Assembly: GCF_029087225.1 (NCBI RefSeq)
Contig: NZ_JARFJD010000002.1
Location: forward strand, 62,001 to 126,000
DNA length: 64,000 bases
Source: Limnobacter olei
GTDB taxonomy: Bacteria > Pseudomonadota > Gammaproteobacteria > Burkholderiales > Burkholderiaceae_B
Reading direction: 5' to 3'
Shown here piece by piece: positions 6,910 to 16,008 of the stretch; position 1 is the stretch's first letter, and the number at the start of each line of letters is the position of its first letter. The notes below the pieces were generated by a model. That model saw nothing but the letters and a program-made list of their open reading frames with translations. It did not search any database and had not been told where the DNA came from. The position numbers were made by a program, and so were the translations under genes.

Positions 6910-8013
6910 TTAGCTATTCAACCAGCTCACGGTCTTCGCCCAAATGGTATTGGGCGATTCCTTGCCACTCATGATGCCAATGTGGCCGCCCGGGCCGATG
7001 AAGAATTCAGACTTCTCCGAGCCAACAACCTTGGTGATCGGCTTGCAGCAAGCCACATTGGCCAGGTTGTCCGATTTGCCAGCAATGCCCAACACCGGGC
7101 AGGTGATGTCTTTGAAATTGGCCACGGCCTTGCCCACTTTGAAGTGGCCGTGCGCTGTTTCATTTTCAAGCCAAATGCTCGCAAACCAGTCGCGCAATGC
7201 ACCACCAGGGTAGGCCTCCAGGCTGTCAATAAATGCCGCCTGGTTGGCATGCTGGGCCACGAACTCACGGTCATGCAACTGTGAAATCAGGTTCCAGTAA
7301 CCTTTCAGGCTACCCACTGGATCGAGCAATTTAAAACCGATCACGTTGGCCCAGCCCGGCGTGTAGAGCAATTTGGCGGGTACCTTTCTGAAATTGATTC
7401 GAGCAGACTTCAACAAGTGTGCCAAGCGCTTGTATTGCTGACCGATGGCACCGTTGGCGTGGCCATCAATGGGCGTTCCATAGGTGACCACTTTGTTGAT
7501 GTTTTCGTCTTTGAATAAAGCGGTGTAAGCCAAGGCCATGCCACCACCCATGCTCCAACCCTGCAGATTCAGCTTTTTGGAACCGCTGTGTTCACGCACG
7601 GCATTCAGGCACGCGGGCAGAAATTCCTTGATGTAATTCTCAAGAGTTAAACCAGCCTGTTTGCGCGTGGGCTTGCCCCAATCGATCAGGTACACATCAA
7701 ATCCCTGCGCCATCAGGTAGCGAACAAAACTGCGCTCCGGCAGCAAATCGTACACATACATGTTCACGGCCAGGGGTGCGATCAGAACGAGTGGAATTGC
7801 GTTGCGCTTTTTGCTCACTGGCAGCGTGTCATCACCCACGGTGATGCTTTCTTCAGTCAAGGGCAGGTAATGGCGAACGCTGTGAATACCGCTTTGATGA
7901 ACAATTTCAAACGGCTGCAAACCCGCGCGAACCATGGATTCTGATTTGAACAAACGATCCCAGCCATTGCTGGACATGCGGCTGATTCGACGAAGGCTGA
8001 GTGCAGTGGACAT
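6910..8013 (-). CDS. PhaC-like (class III PHA synthase fold) alpha/beta hydrolase with Ser nucleophile
   Basis: 367-aa alpha/beta hydrolase closely resembling class III polyhydroxyalkanoate synthase PhaC: PLVLIAPLAVNMYVYDLLP, GFDVYLIDWGKPTR, and the C-terminal GPGGHIGIMSG. The nucleophile elbow is GWSMGGG, so Ser154 stands where true PHA synthases have Cys (GxCxG). Asp and His of the triad are in AGKSDNLAN and GGHIG. A Ser in this position predicts a hydrolase or a weak synthase. No phaE, phaA or phaB is adjacent. It may start an operon with the dioxygenase, ChaN-like and zincin genes, 68 bases separating it from the hairpin-controlled dioxygenase. Confidence 0.85.
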   Translation of the reverse strand: MSTALSLRRISRMSSNGWDRLFKSESMVRAGLQPFEIVHQSGIHSVRHYLPLTEESITVGDDTLPVSKKRNAIPLVLIAPLAVNMYVYDLLPERSFVRYLMAQGFDVYLIDWGKPTRKQAGLTLENYIKEFLPACLNAVREHSGSKKLNLQGWSMGGGMALAYTALFKDENINKVVTYGTPIDGHANGAIGQQYKRLAHLLKSARINFRKVPAKLLYTPGWANVIGFKLLDPVGSLKGYWNLISQLHDREFVAQHANQAAFIDSLEAYPGGALRDWFASIWLENETAHGHFKVGKAVANFKDITCPVLGIAGKSDNLANVACCKPITKVVGSEKSEFFIGPGGHIGIMSGKESPNTIWAKTVSWLNS

Positions 8014-8057
8014 GGCGGCAAACCTGATTGTGAAAATTATGTGTGTCAGATTCTAAC

Positions 8058-8090
8058 AGCGCCCAAGCCACGGGAAGTGGTGTGGGCGCT
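8058..8090. terminator. hairpin between the TonB receptor and the PhaC-like gene
   Basis: AGCGCCCA (8058-8065) and TGGGCGCT (8083-8090) pair, with inner CCAC/GTGG. No T-run follows on either strand, so it is a weak terminator or an mRNA-end stabilising hairpin. Confidence 0.5.
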
Positions 8091-8119
8091 CTAAAGTTAC
8101 CTGACAGTCACATGAGTGC

Positions 8120-10153
8120 TTACTTCCACTTCAAACCCACGGTAACGCCCAATAAAAACTGGCGTTCGCTGGCAGGCTCGAAAAACTGCCCTGCCCCCTG
8201 GTTCACAATCACCGACCCTACGTATTCCTTGTCGAACACGTTGTCCACACGGGCATAAGTGCGCACATGCCAGCCACTATTCAACGGCCAGTCCTTGCTG
8301 GCGCGCAGGTTCACCACCGAGTAGGAAGGGGCGAAGGCATCGTTCGCATCGTTGGCAAACAATTTATCGACATAGCGCAATTCCGTGGCTGCCTCATACA
8401 GGTTTGAAGGCTTGTAGACCAGTTCACCAAAGAAGGTTTTTTTCGGAATGCTGGGCAGGCTGTTGCCGGCCTGAATGCTGTTAACCGAGGTGTCGTAGGT
8501 GGCACGAATGTAATTCACCGCCGCATTGGCTTGCCATTGCCTGTTGAAAGCATGTTGCAGGGCCAGTTCCGCACCTTCGCGACTGGTCGAACCGGCATTT
8601 TGAAAGGAAGTAGACCCACCACTTGCGGCCAGCACCACAATTTCATTCTCAGTATCCACCGAGTAGATCGCCGCGTTGACCTTGGTGTCACCAAACTTCG
8701 CCTTCAAACCCACCTCAAGCTGCTCACTTTTTGCGGCCTCCAGTTGGGAATTGAAATTCGGGCTGGGGGGTGCGACTGACAAAAAAGCAGTTTCCAGCAA
8801 GGTGGGGGTCTCGAACCCTTCACCATAAGAAATATAGGTGTTGATGTTGGGTTGCAAACGGTAGGTGAAACCCAAATTGCTGGTGGCCTCTTCGTACTTT
8901 TTACTGCCACTGCCATCGCCGTTGCTCAAGAATTGATCATTGGACTCAATCTCAATGGACGAATTTCGAACCCCGCCCAGCACACTGAACTTGTCGGTGA
9001 AAAAATACTCCGCCTGCAGGTACTGATCGAACTGGCTGGCCGTGTTGGCCTCATCCCGGTTGGGTGTGGTGCTGGCACCAAAAAAGCCCAATCTGGCTTG
9101 CTCCAGTTCACCGACGGTCAAGCCCGCATTCAAAAACAAGGGTTTCCCAAGCAGGCTGGTTTGGTGCCCAAATCGCAGGTCGGCGCCGCTGTATTCGTTT
9201 TTCAAATCGATCACCGCAGTGCTGGCCAACACCTGGCGAATCTTCCTGTCCCCGTAATAAGGGCTGAAAGTGATATTGGTGCCGGGGCTGAACTTGTGCT
9301 CCAACACAATGCCTGTTTGGCTTTGCTCCACTGTTTTATTGGTGTTGTTGGCCACCGTGTTGGTGCCAGCCTGCCGGCGGTTGCTGGCCAGTTGCGCAGC
9401 AGTCAAGCCAGCCGGGTCTTGCGCCAGTGGAATGTCCACATAATTCACCACCCAACTCAGCCTGGTGTCGCTGCTTAAATTCCACACCATTTTGCTGTTG
9501 AAATTGTCTCGACGTGCTTTGCTGTGGTCGCGGTATCCATCGGTTCGGAAAGTGGATGCATCAATCACAATGCCCACTTCCTCATTGCCCTTGTTCAGCT
9601 TGATACCGCTTCTGCGGGTGCTGTCGGTTCCAAATATCTGGTTCACCTCCAGCTCAGTGCCCACGCGCGGGTTCTCGGTGGTCAGCAAGATCACGCCGCC
9701 CGAGGAATTGCCATACAGGGATGAAAACGGCCCGCGCAGCACTTCTATTGACTCGGTTGAGCTCAAACTGAAGTGGGAAATTTGGCCGGAACCATCCGGC
9801 ATGGTGGCGGGTATGCCATCGGAAAACAAACGCACGCCTCGCACCCCCGAGGTGGCCCGCGCCCCAAAGCCCCGAATTGAAATTTGCAGGTCTTGCGCAA
9901 AATTATTGCGGTTGTTGATGACCAAACCCGGCACACGGGTCAGTGTTTCCGACAAATTCACTTGAAAGCTGGCCGCTTTCTCCAGGGTGTTCTGGTTGAT
10001 CTTGTCGACCGAGGCTGGCACCTCAAACGGGTCGCGTGCTTCGCGGGTGGCCGAGACCACGAAGGTGTCCAGGTTTTCGGTTTGTGCCAGTGCGGGTTGC
10101 GTAATACTGAGGGTGGCCAAGGCGGCAATCAAGGGTGTACTGCGGTGCTTCAT
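8120..10153 (-). CDS. TonB-dependent outer-membrane receptor (FecA-like)
   Basis: Outer-membrane gated channel, about 677 aa, with signal peptide ending ALAQ, a plug domain (ATREARDPFEVPASVDKI; ISIRGFGARATSGVRGVR; VLRGPFSSLYGNSSGGV) and a long beta-barrel ending in Phe/aromatic-rich strands (LLGVTVGLKWK). Start ATG at 10153 follows AGAGA; a TTG two codons upstream is less likely. Ligand unknown; related receptors import ferric siderophores, vitamin B12 or other metal chelates. Its neighbours do not define the substrate, and I see no clear Fur box in the 171 bases upstream. Confidence 0.9.
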   Translation of the reverse strand: MKHRSTPLIAALATLSITQPALAQTENLDTFVVSATREARDPFEVPASVDKINQNTLEKAASFQVNLSETLTRVPGLVINNRNNFAQDLQISIRGFGARATSGVRGVRLFSDGIPATMPDGSGQISHFSLSSTESIEVLRGPFSSLYGNSSGGVILLTTENPRVGTELEVNQIFGTDSTRRSGIKLNKGNEEVGIVIDASTFRTDGYRDHSKARRDNFNSKMVWNLSSDTRLSWVVNYVDIPLAQDPAGLTAAQLASNRRQAGTNTVANNTNKTVEQSQTGIVLEHKFSPGTNITFSPYYGDRKIRQVLASTAVIDLKNEYSGADLRFGHQTSLLGKPLFLNAGLTVGELEQARLGFFGASTTPNRDEANTASQFDQYLQAEYFFTDKFSVLGGVRNSSIEIESNDQFLSNGDGSGSKKYEEATSNLGFTYRLQPNINTYISYGEGFETPTLLETAFLSVAPPSPNFNSQLEAAKSEQLEVGLKAKFGDTKVNAAIYSVDTENEIVVLAASGGSTSFQNAGSTSREGAELALQHAFNRQWQANAAVNYIRATYDTSVNSIQAGNSLPSIPKKTFFGELVYKPSNLYEAATELRYVDKLFANDANDAFAPSYSVVNLRASKDWPLNSGWHVRTYARVDNVFDKEYVGSVIVNQGAGQFFEPASERQFLLGVTVGLKWK

Positions 10154-10330
10154 GAACAATGTCTCTTGAATGTTGTTGTTGACAGTGCGGCAAGCTTGAC
10201 CGAAAGGGCTCGTGAAATTTTCCCGATCGTCAAGAAAAGTGGAATATTTCCTCTGCCTCTACACTGCCTACTCTTTGTACAATCATAGTAACAACTGTTA
10301 ACCCCACAATAAAAGTTAGGAGACACCCGC

Positions 10331-11548
10331 ATGTTGCATGCACTCGAAGTGCTCGCGTTACGCATTTATATGGCCATTTTCAAAGTGGTCACTGCACTGA
10401 TGCCCTTCAAGTGGCCCCGCATGTTCGAAGGCACCGGTTCCTCACTGGACTTGGTTCGGCACATGGCCGACGCGGGCCACCGCAATGTATTGATCGTGAC
10501 CGATGCTGTGTTGGTCAAGCTTGGCGTACTTGAAAAAATGAAGGCTGAGCTTGAAACCCAGGGCGTGAAGTACGTGGTGTATGACGGCGTGGAACCCAAC
10601 CCCACTGTGGAGCAAATTGAAGCCGGTTATCGCATGCTGATGGAAAACGGCTGCCAGGCCATTTTGGCAGTGGGCGGAGGAAGCCCCATTGATGCCGCCA
10701 AAATGATTGGTGCCCGCGCCAAGAACAACAAGCCCGTGTTGAAACTGACCGGCTTGCTGCGGGTGCATAAGGGCATGATCCCCTTGTTTGCCGTACCCAC
10801 TACCGCTGGTACGGGTGCAGAAGTCACCATTGCGGCCGTGGTCAGCGACACAGAAAACAAACGCAAAGTAGCCGCCATGGACATTCGCTTGTTGCCCACG
10901 GCCGCCGCGTTGGATGGATCGCTGATGACCGGCTTGCCTGCGCACATCACCTCGGCCACGGGCATGGACGCCTTGACCCACGCTGTGGAAGCCTTTGTAT
11001 CACGGAATGCCACCCGAAAAACCGATGAAAAGGCCCTGGAAGCAACCCAGCTGATCATGAAGCACCTGGAAACTGCCGTTGCAGACGGCAGCAACCTGGA
11101 AGCCCGCCAGAAAATGGCAAGGGCTTCGCACCTGGTTGGCATTGCTTTCACACAGGCTGGCGTGGGTTACGTGCATGGCATTGCTCACAAATTTGGTGCC
11201 TTGTACCACACGCCCCATGGCTTGGCCAACGCGATTGTAATGCCCCATGTGCTGGACTATTCCCTGCCCAACTGCGCCGACCGCCTGGCTATCCTGGCTC
11301 GCGCATGTGGCATCGGCGACAAAGGGGCAGACGATGTGCACCTAGCCCGCGCCTTCATCGCCCGTATTCGCGAGATGAATGCAAAATTCGGAATCCCGAC
11401 CCAATTGTCAGCGCTGAAAGCGGCCGATATTCCAGCAGTGGCCAAGTCTGCGATTGCGGAGGCGCGGTTCACCTACGCAGTGCCCCGCTACATGAACCAG
11501 CGTGTGGCTGAGTCGGTAATCAAGAATCTGCTTCCTACCAACACCTAG
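10331..11548 (+). CDS. iron-containing alcohol dehydrogenase
   Basis: 405-aa group III (iron-type) alcohol dehydrogenase. The nucleotide-binding motif GGGSPIDAAKMIG and the segment PTTAGTGAEVT are typical; metal ligands are expected at the Asp of LDGS, His of TGMDALTHAVEAF and the His residues of GYVHGIAHKFGALYHTPHG. Oxidises or reduces primary alcohols/aldehydes with NAD(P). The roughly 30 residues before the Rossmann domain (ALRIYMAIFKVVTALMPFKWP) are hydrophobic and resemble those of long-chain-alcohol-type members. GGAG precedes the ATG by 8 bases. A terminator follows at 11570. Confidence 0.92.
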   Translation: MLHALEVLALRIYMAIFKVVTALMPFKWPRMFEGTGSSLDLVRHMADAGHRNVLIVTDAVLVKLGVLEKMKAELETQGVKYVVYDGVEPNPTVEQIEAGYRMLMENGCQAILAVGGGSPIDAAKMIGARAKNNKPVLKLTGLLRVHKGMIPLFAVPTTAGTGAEVTIAAVVSDTENKRKVAAMDIRLLPTAAALDGSLMTGLPAHITSATGMDALTHAVEAFVSRNATRKTDEKALEATQLIMKHLETAVADGSNLEARQKMARASHLVGIAFTQAGVGYVHGIAHKFGALYHTPHGLANAIVMPHVLDYSLPNCADRLAILARACGIGDKGADDVHLARAFIARIREMNAKFGIPTQLSALKAADIPAVAKSAIAEARFTYAVPRYMNQRVAESVIKNLLPTNT

Positions 11549-11569
11549 AACTGCGCACCTGCCGCAAGT

Positions 11570-11605
11570 CAGCGTTACATTATTTTTTCGTGACGCTGTA
11601 ACTTT
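11570..11605 (+). terminator. terminator after the alcohol dehydrogenase
   Basis: CAGCGTTAC (11570-11578) pairs with GTGACGCTG (11590-11598) at 8 of 9 positions, followed by TAACTTTTT. It lies between the dehydrogenase stop and the catalase gene. Confidence 0.6.
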
Positions 11606-11663
11606 TTACCTGCATCGACGATCTATAGCCTAGACCACCCGACCAACCGGGTGGGTTGCGAGA

Positions 11664-12686
11664 TTGATGGCCATCAAAAGAAGGATGCAGGAAATGAGAA
11701 CAGCAAGCGGTATGGCAGTTGTTGCGGCACTGGCCGCAATTGGTACACAGGCAGCGGTAGCGCAAACTCCAATCCCCAGCGAGCCGGCCAATGCGGTGAA
11801 CCTGGTAGACGGTCTTGAGGGTGTATTTGGCACCCACGCAGGTTTCCGCCGATCGGGTGCCCGAGGCGTATGCGCAGCAGGTGAATTCGTTGGCAACAAG
11901 GCTGCTTCCGCCATTTCCAAGGCCTCCGCTTTCTCTGGTAAACCAGTACCTGTCACCCTGCGCTTCTCGGTGGGCGGTGGCAATCCAAATGCACCCGAAA
12001 ACGGCAAGGGCGTGCGTGGCTTGGCTGCCCAATTCGATCTGCCCAATGGTGAACAATGGCTAATGGCCAACATTTCAGCCCCCTTCTTCACCGCCGCGAC
12101 ACCCGATGCATTCCTGGAAGCACGAAAACCTGACCCAGCCACCAAAAAACCGGACCCCGCAAAAATCGCGGCCGCCGCAGCCAAGTACCCTGACTTCAAA
12201 CCCCAAATGGAATGGGTTGCCAAAACCGGCGTACCCGCAAGCTATGCTGCTGTGAATTATTGGAGTACCAACGCATTCAAATTCACCAACGCCGCTGGAA
12301 AAACCCAGTTTGCAAAGTGGATGTTTGTGCCCGTAACCGGCCAAGAGTTCATTCCTGATGACAAATTGGCTACTTATGCGAAGGTGTTTCTGGAAGACGA
12401 GTTGAAAGGTCGCGTTGCACAAATTCCAGTGGAATTCGACATGGTGTTGCAATTGGCGCAGCCTGGTGACCCCACTGACAATGCCACAGTGGCATGGCCC
12501 GATGACCGCAAGAAGGTGGTGGCGGGTCGTTTGAAAGTGACGGCAGTGACTGACAAATCAACTTGCGATGGCATCAATTTCAACCCGCTGGTATTGCCTA
12601 CCGGCATTGAAGGATCGGACGATCCTTTGCTTGCAGCACGGGCAGGAAGCTACGCAGTGTCACAGGCGCGTCGTTTGGCCAAATAA
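11664..12686 (+). CDS. SrpA-type catalase-related peroxidase (exported)
   Basis: Small haem catalase-like protein of the SrpA family, 340 aa, far shorter than classical catalases. An N-terminal signal (MAVVAALAAIGTQAAVAQ) predicts a periplasmic location. Conserved segments are FGTHAGFRRSGARGVCAAGEF (distal His in THAG), LRFSVGGGNPNAPENGKGVRGLA and the proximal region around AARAGSYAVSQARR. Members are peroxidases with low catalase activity. Several in-frame ATGs (11664, 11667, 11694) are possible starts; the signal peptide is included in all. It forms its own unit, bounded by terminators at 11570 and 12719. Confidence 0.85.
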   Translation: MMAIKRRMQEMRTASGMAVVAALAAIGTQAAVAQTPIPSEPANAVNLVDGLEGVFGTHAGFRRSGARGVCAAGEFVGNKAASAISKASAFSGKPVPVTLRFSVGGGNPNAPENGKGVRGLAAQFDLPNGEQWLMANISAPFFTAATPDAFLEARKPDPATKKPDPAKIAAAAAKYPDFKPQMEWVAKTGVPASYAAVNYWSTNAFKFTNAAGKTQFAKWMFVPVTGQEFIPDDKLATYAKVFLEDELKGRVAQIPVEFDMVLQLAQPGDPTDNATVAWPDDRKKVVAGRLKVTAVTDKSTCDGINFNPLVLPTGIEGSDDPLLAARAGSYAVSQARRLAK

Positions 12687-12718
12687 ACGACGTTCCCCTT
12701 TTAGCCTGTACACTATTG

Positions 12719-12751
12719 GCCGGTTCCCCCTCCAGGGTTCCGGCTTTTTTT
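12719..12751 (+). terminator. rho-independent terminator after the catalase
   Basis: GCCGG-TT-CCC loop GGG-TT-CCGGC stem followed by seven T residues, a standard intrinsic terminator. Confidence 0.85.
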
Positions 12752-12785
12752 ATGCAGTTCGCCAGCAGTACACAAGGAGCAGTAC

Positions 12786-13388
12786 ATGGAATTATTTGAC
12801 GCAATTTATCAACGCCGAGCCATCAAGGCATTCGATCCCGAGCACATCGTCTCTGAAAACGACGAAAAGAAACTGTTCGAGGCCGCCATTCAGGCACCGA
12901 CCAGTTTCAACATTCAGCATTGGCGTTTTGTGGTAGTGCGCGATAAAGCCTTGCGCGCTGAAATGCGCAAACTGGGCAATGATCAGGCTCAAATCACGGA
13001 TGCGTCTTTGCTGGTCATCATGACTGCAGACACCAAGGCTTGGCAAAAAGAACCCGCCCGTTACTGGACACAAGCACCCAAAGAAGTAGCCGACCTACTG
13101 GTAGGTTGGATGGGACCTTTCCACGATGGCCGCGATTGGTTGCAACGCGATGAAGCCCAACGATCCATAGGCATGGCGATGCAAACGCTGATGCTGGCTG
13201 CCAAAGGCATTGGCCTGGATTCCTGCCCGATGATCGGATTTGACATTGAAGCGGTGGCCAAGTTGATCAACTTGCCTGCTGATCATGTGATGGGCCCCAT
13301 GGTGGCCATTGGAAAAGGTACCAAAGCACCTTGGCCAAAGCCCGGCCAGCTCAGCCTGGAGGAAGTACTGGTGAACAACACTTTTTAA
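12786..13388 (+). CDS. nitroreductase family protein
   Basis: 200-aa FMN-dependent nitroreductase-fold oxidoreductase. N-terminal IYQRRAIKAFDPEHIVS carries the FMN-phosphate-binding Arg pair, APTSFNIQHWRFVVV is the conserved active-site loop, and SIGMAMQTLMLAAKGIGLDSCPMIGFD the dimer/FMN block. Probably NAD(P)H-dependent reduction of nitro groups or quinones in the cytoplasm. AAGGAG lies 6 bases before ATG. Neighbours give no specific pathway. Confidence 0.9.
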   Translation: MELFDAIYQRRAIKAFDPEHIVSENDEKKLFEAAIQAPTSFNIQHWRFVVVRDKALRAEMRKLGNDQAQITDASLLVIMTADTKAWQKEPARYWTQAPKEVADLLVGWMGPFHDGRDWLQRDEAQRSIGMAMQTLMLAAKGIGLDSCPMIGFDIEAVAKLINLPADHVMGPMVAIGKGTKAPWPKPGQLSLEEVLVNNTF

Positions 13389-13400
13389 GCGCCCCCGCTT

Positions 13401-13459
13401 CAGGGCTTCAAAAGTGACTAGTGTCGGTTACACGACACAGTACGTCACATGAAGCCCTG
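13401..13459. repeat. 59-bp multi-arm palindrome between nitroreductase and ceramidase genes
   Basis: Outer arms CAGGGCTTCA (13401-13410) and TGAAGCCCTG (13450-13459) are perfect; inside, GTGAC/GTCAC and then TGTCG/CGACA pair in nested order around the loop GTTACA. No T-run follows on either strand, so a simple intrinsic terminator is not a full explanation. Confidence 0.7.
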
Positions 13460-13526
13460 GCCTGAATCTGTGCCAACAACGAAGCAGTAAGAATCAAAGG
13501 AGACACACACACAACAAGTATTCACA

Positions 13527-15977
13527 ATGAACATTCATTTGCATCGCACTACTCGCGCTGTTGCCGTTTTGCTGGCCGCAGCCACTTTGGCAGGCTGCCT
13601 TGGCGAAAGCAGCGATCTGGTCCAAACCGACAATCGCACCAACCCCAGTGAAAACCCCGGCAACAATCAGTTTGTTGATACCGCGGGTTTGCAATGTGCG
13701 CTTACCGATCCAAACCTGTTGATCGGTGAGGGGCAAGACAGCCCTTCAATTTCTCCAGCCAGTACGCCGAACCGCAATGTTCAACCCAGCACAGGTTTGA
13801 ACAGTGGCGCTTGCAAAAACAACACCGCGTTTACCATGGGCACGGGTATTGTCGACATTACAGGCCCCGCCGCGGGATCTGTGATGATGGGTTATGAAAG
13901 CCCCACCCAAGCGAGCCTTGGACTGCACACCCGCCAGTTTTCACGCGCATATGTGATTGGTTCACCATGCAACGGCAATCGCGTGGTGTATGTGGTCAAC
14001 GACCTCGGCATGATCTTCCATGCGGTGCGCCAAGGGGTTTTGAACAAGGTGGCAGCCGATGCCCAACTGGCACCGTTCTACAACGAACAGAACATCATGC
14101 TGAACGCCACCCACACCCACGCCGGGCCCGGTGGCTATGCGCACTTCACCGCGTTCAATGCGTTCCGTTTGGGGCATGACGAGGAGGTTTACAACTTCAT
14201 CGTTGACGGCATTGTGGAAGCCATTCGACGTGCACATGCCAACCTGCAAGCCAACCCAGAGCCAGGTCGCCTGTTGGTCAACAATGGTGAATTGTTGAAT
14301 GCCAATGTGAATCGCTCTGCGATTGCCTACGATCAAAACCCTCAAGAGGAACGCAACCAGTATTTGAACCAGCGCGGTGAAAGCCAGAATGTGAACAAGG
14401 AAATGGCACTGCTGAAATTGCGCCGTGCCAATGGCACACCCATTGGGCAAATCAACTGGTTTGGTGTGCACCCTACAACCACAGGGAACACCAATCCATT
14501 GATTTCCTCAGACAACAAAGGTTGGGCTGCATTGGCCTTTGAAAAATTGATGGGTACACAATACGAGGCACCGGCCGGGAAAGACACTTTTGTGGCTGCA
14601 TTTGCACAAACCGATGAAGGTGACAGCAGCCCCAATATTTTCTTCAAAGACAAACCTTTTGAGGAACGTGGTGGTTCCACCGACGAATTGAAAGCCGTTG
14701 AAATCAACGGCAGCAAGCAACTGACGCGCGCGCTCACTTTGTACCGTGACGCTAACCAGATGGTGCGCGGTGGAGTGAACTTTGCACAATTTCACGTGAA
14801 GATGGACGAAGTGGAAATTACAGACCCCGTGGTGCTGAATTCACTGCGCCATCCTGAATCACTAAACAGCGCCGTGAAAAAAACCTGCACCGCTGCCATG
14901 GGCGTGTCATTTGGCGCTGGCGCTGAAGACGGCCCCGGACCCACTGTGGAAGGTGCGAGTTGCAATGGCCGCACCGACCCGGCCCGCCTCACCCGCGACC
15001 TGGCGGCTCTGGCCGCGGGCAAACTACCACCGGAAGTATTGGCCACCGCCGTGCTGTGCAACCTGAATGACCTGCCATTTGATGCGGTGCCCGCTGGCAC
15101 CAGCTTAAGTTGCCAGGCTGAGAAACCCGTGCTGTTTGTACTCGGCCCGCCCCTGAACTTCAGCAACAATGTGCTGCCATTCCAGTTGTTCACGATTGGC
15201 AATGTGGCAGTGCTGGGCTTGCCTTGGGAAATTACCACCATGGCCGGACGGCGCATTCGCCAAACCGTGCTGGAAGTGCTTGAGCCACAAGGCATTGACC
15301 AAGTGATCATCAGCGGCTTGAGCAATGATTTTGTGAATTACCTGACCACGCGCGAAGAGTATTCTATTCAGCAATACGAAGGTGCTTCCACACAGTTTGG
15401 GCCTTGGACACTGGCCGCGGTACAACAGGAAAGCCGCAGGCTGGCCATGTCATTGGCCCAGCAAAATCAACCGCCCGCCGGCCCGCCCCGCACGGTGACC
15501 AGCAACCCGATTCCCCGCCCACCCTACGTGCCATTTGACCAGGCCCCCGGGGCAGCATTTGGTGATGTGTTGGCTCAACCTACACCCACGGTAGCGGCCG
15601 GTAACACGGTGACCGCACAGTTTCAAAGTGCCCACCCGCGCAACATGAAAACCCGTGGGCTGGCAATTGTAGAAGTGGAGCGAATGAATGCGAAAGGTGA
15701 GTGGGAAAGTTTCACACACGACCGTTCGCCCGAACTGATTTTCCGTTGGCAACCTTTCGAGTCCACACCATACCTAAGCCCGATTCCACTGCCCGGCTTT
15801 GTGTCCACCGCTTTGGCGGAATGGAAAATTCCGGCCAACACGCCAGCCGGTAAATATCGAATCAAGCACCGAGGGGTTGCGGTACCGGCGGGAACGCCAG
15901 AAGCTTTTGAAGGGGTTAGCGAAGCTTTTGATGTAACAGCCACCGGAGCCACTTGCAGTGACGGCAGGGTGCTGTGA
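13527..15977 (+). CDS. lipoprotein neutral/alkaline ceramidase
   Basis: 816-aa enzyme of the neutral ceramidase family, which cleaves the N-acyl bond of ceramide. The lipobox LAGC gives an acylated Cys24, so the enzyme is outer-membrane or surface anchored. The domain starts at GTGIVDITGPAAGSVMMGY; the zinc-binding LNATHTHAGPGGY and the catalytic Ser of NPLISSDNKGWAAL are visible, and an Ig-like C-terminal domain follows (about 660-816). Bacterial members act on host or environmental sphingolipids. The best SD, AAGGAG, is about 24 bases upstream, unusually far; no nearer in-frame start fits the signal sequence. Confidence 0.9.
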   Translation: MNIHLHRTTRAVAVLLAAATLAGCLGESSDLVQTDNRTNPSENPGNNQFVDTAGLQCALTDPNLLIGEGQDSPSISPASTPNRNVQPSTGLNSGACKNNTAFTMGTGIVDITGPAAGSVMMGYESPTQASLGLHTRQFSRAYVIGSPCNGNRVVYVVNDLGMIFHAVRQGVLNKVAADAQLAPFYNEQNIMLNATHTHAGPGGYAHFTAFNAFRLGHDEEVYNFIVDGIVEAIRRAHANLQANPEPGRLLVNNGELLNANVNRSAIAYDQNPQEERNQYLNQRGESQNVNKEMALLKLRRANGTPIGQINWFGVHPTTTGNTNPLISSDNKGWAALAFEKLMGTQYEAPAGKDTFVAAFAQTDEGDSSPNIFFKDKPFEERGGSTDELKAVEINGSKQLTRALTLYRDANQMVRGGVNFAQFHVKMDEVEITDPVVLNSLRHPESLNSAVKKTCTAAMGVSFGAGAEDGPGPTVEGASCNGRTDPARLTRDLAALAAGKLPPEVLATAVLCNLNDLPFDAVPAGTSLSCQAEKPVLFVLGPPLNFSNNVLPFQLFTIGNVAVLGLPWEITTMAGRRIRQTVLEVLEPQGIDQVIISGLSNDFVNYLTTREEYSIQQYEGASTQFGPWTLAAVQQESRRLAMSLAQQNQPPAGPPRTVTSNPIPRPPYVPFDQAPGAAFGDVLAQPTPTVAAGNTVTAQFQSAHPRNMKTRGLAIVEVERMNAKGEWESFTHDRSPELIFRWQPFESTPYLSPIPLPGFVSTALAEWKIPANTPAGKYRIKHRGVAVPAGTPEAFEGVSEAFDVTATGATCSDGRVL

Positions 15978-16008
15978 TTCACGTACCTCAAAGATTACAG
16001 CAGATTGT

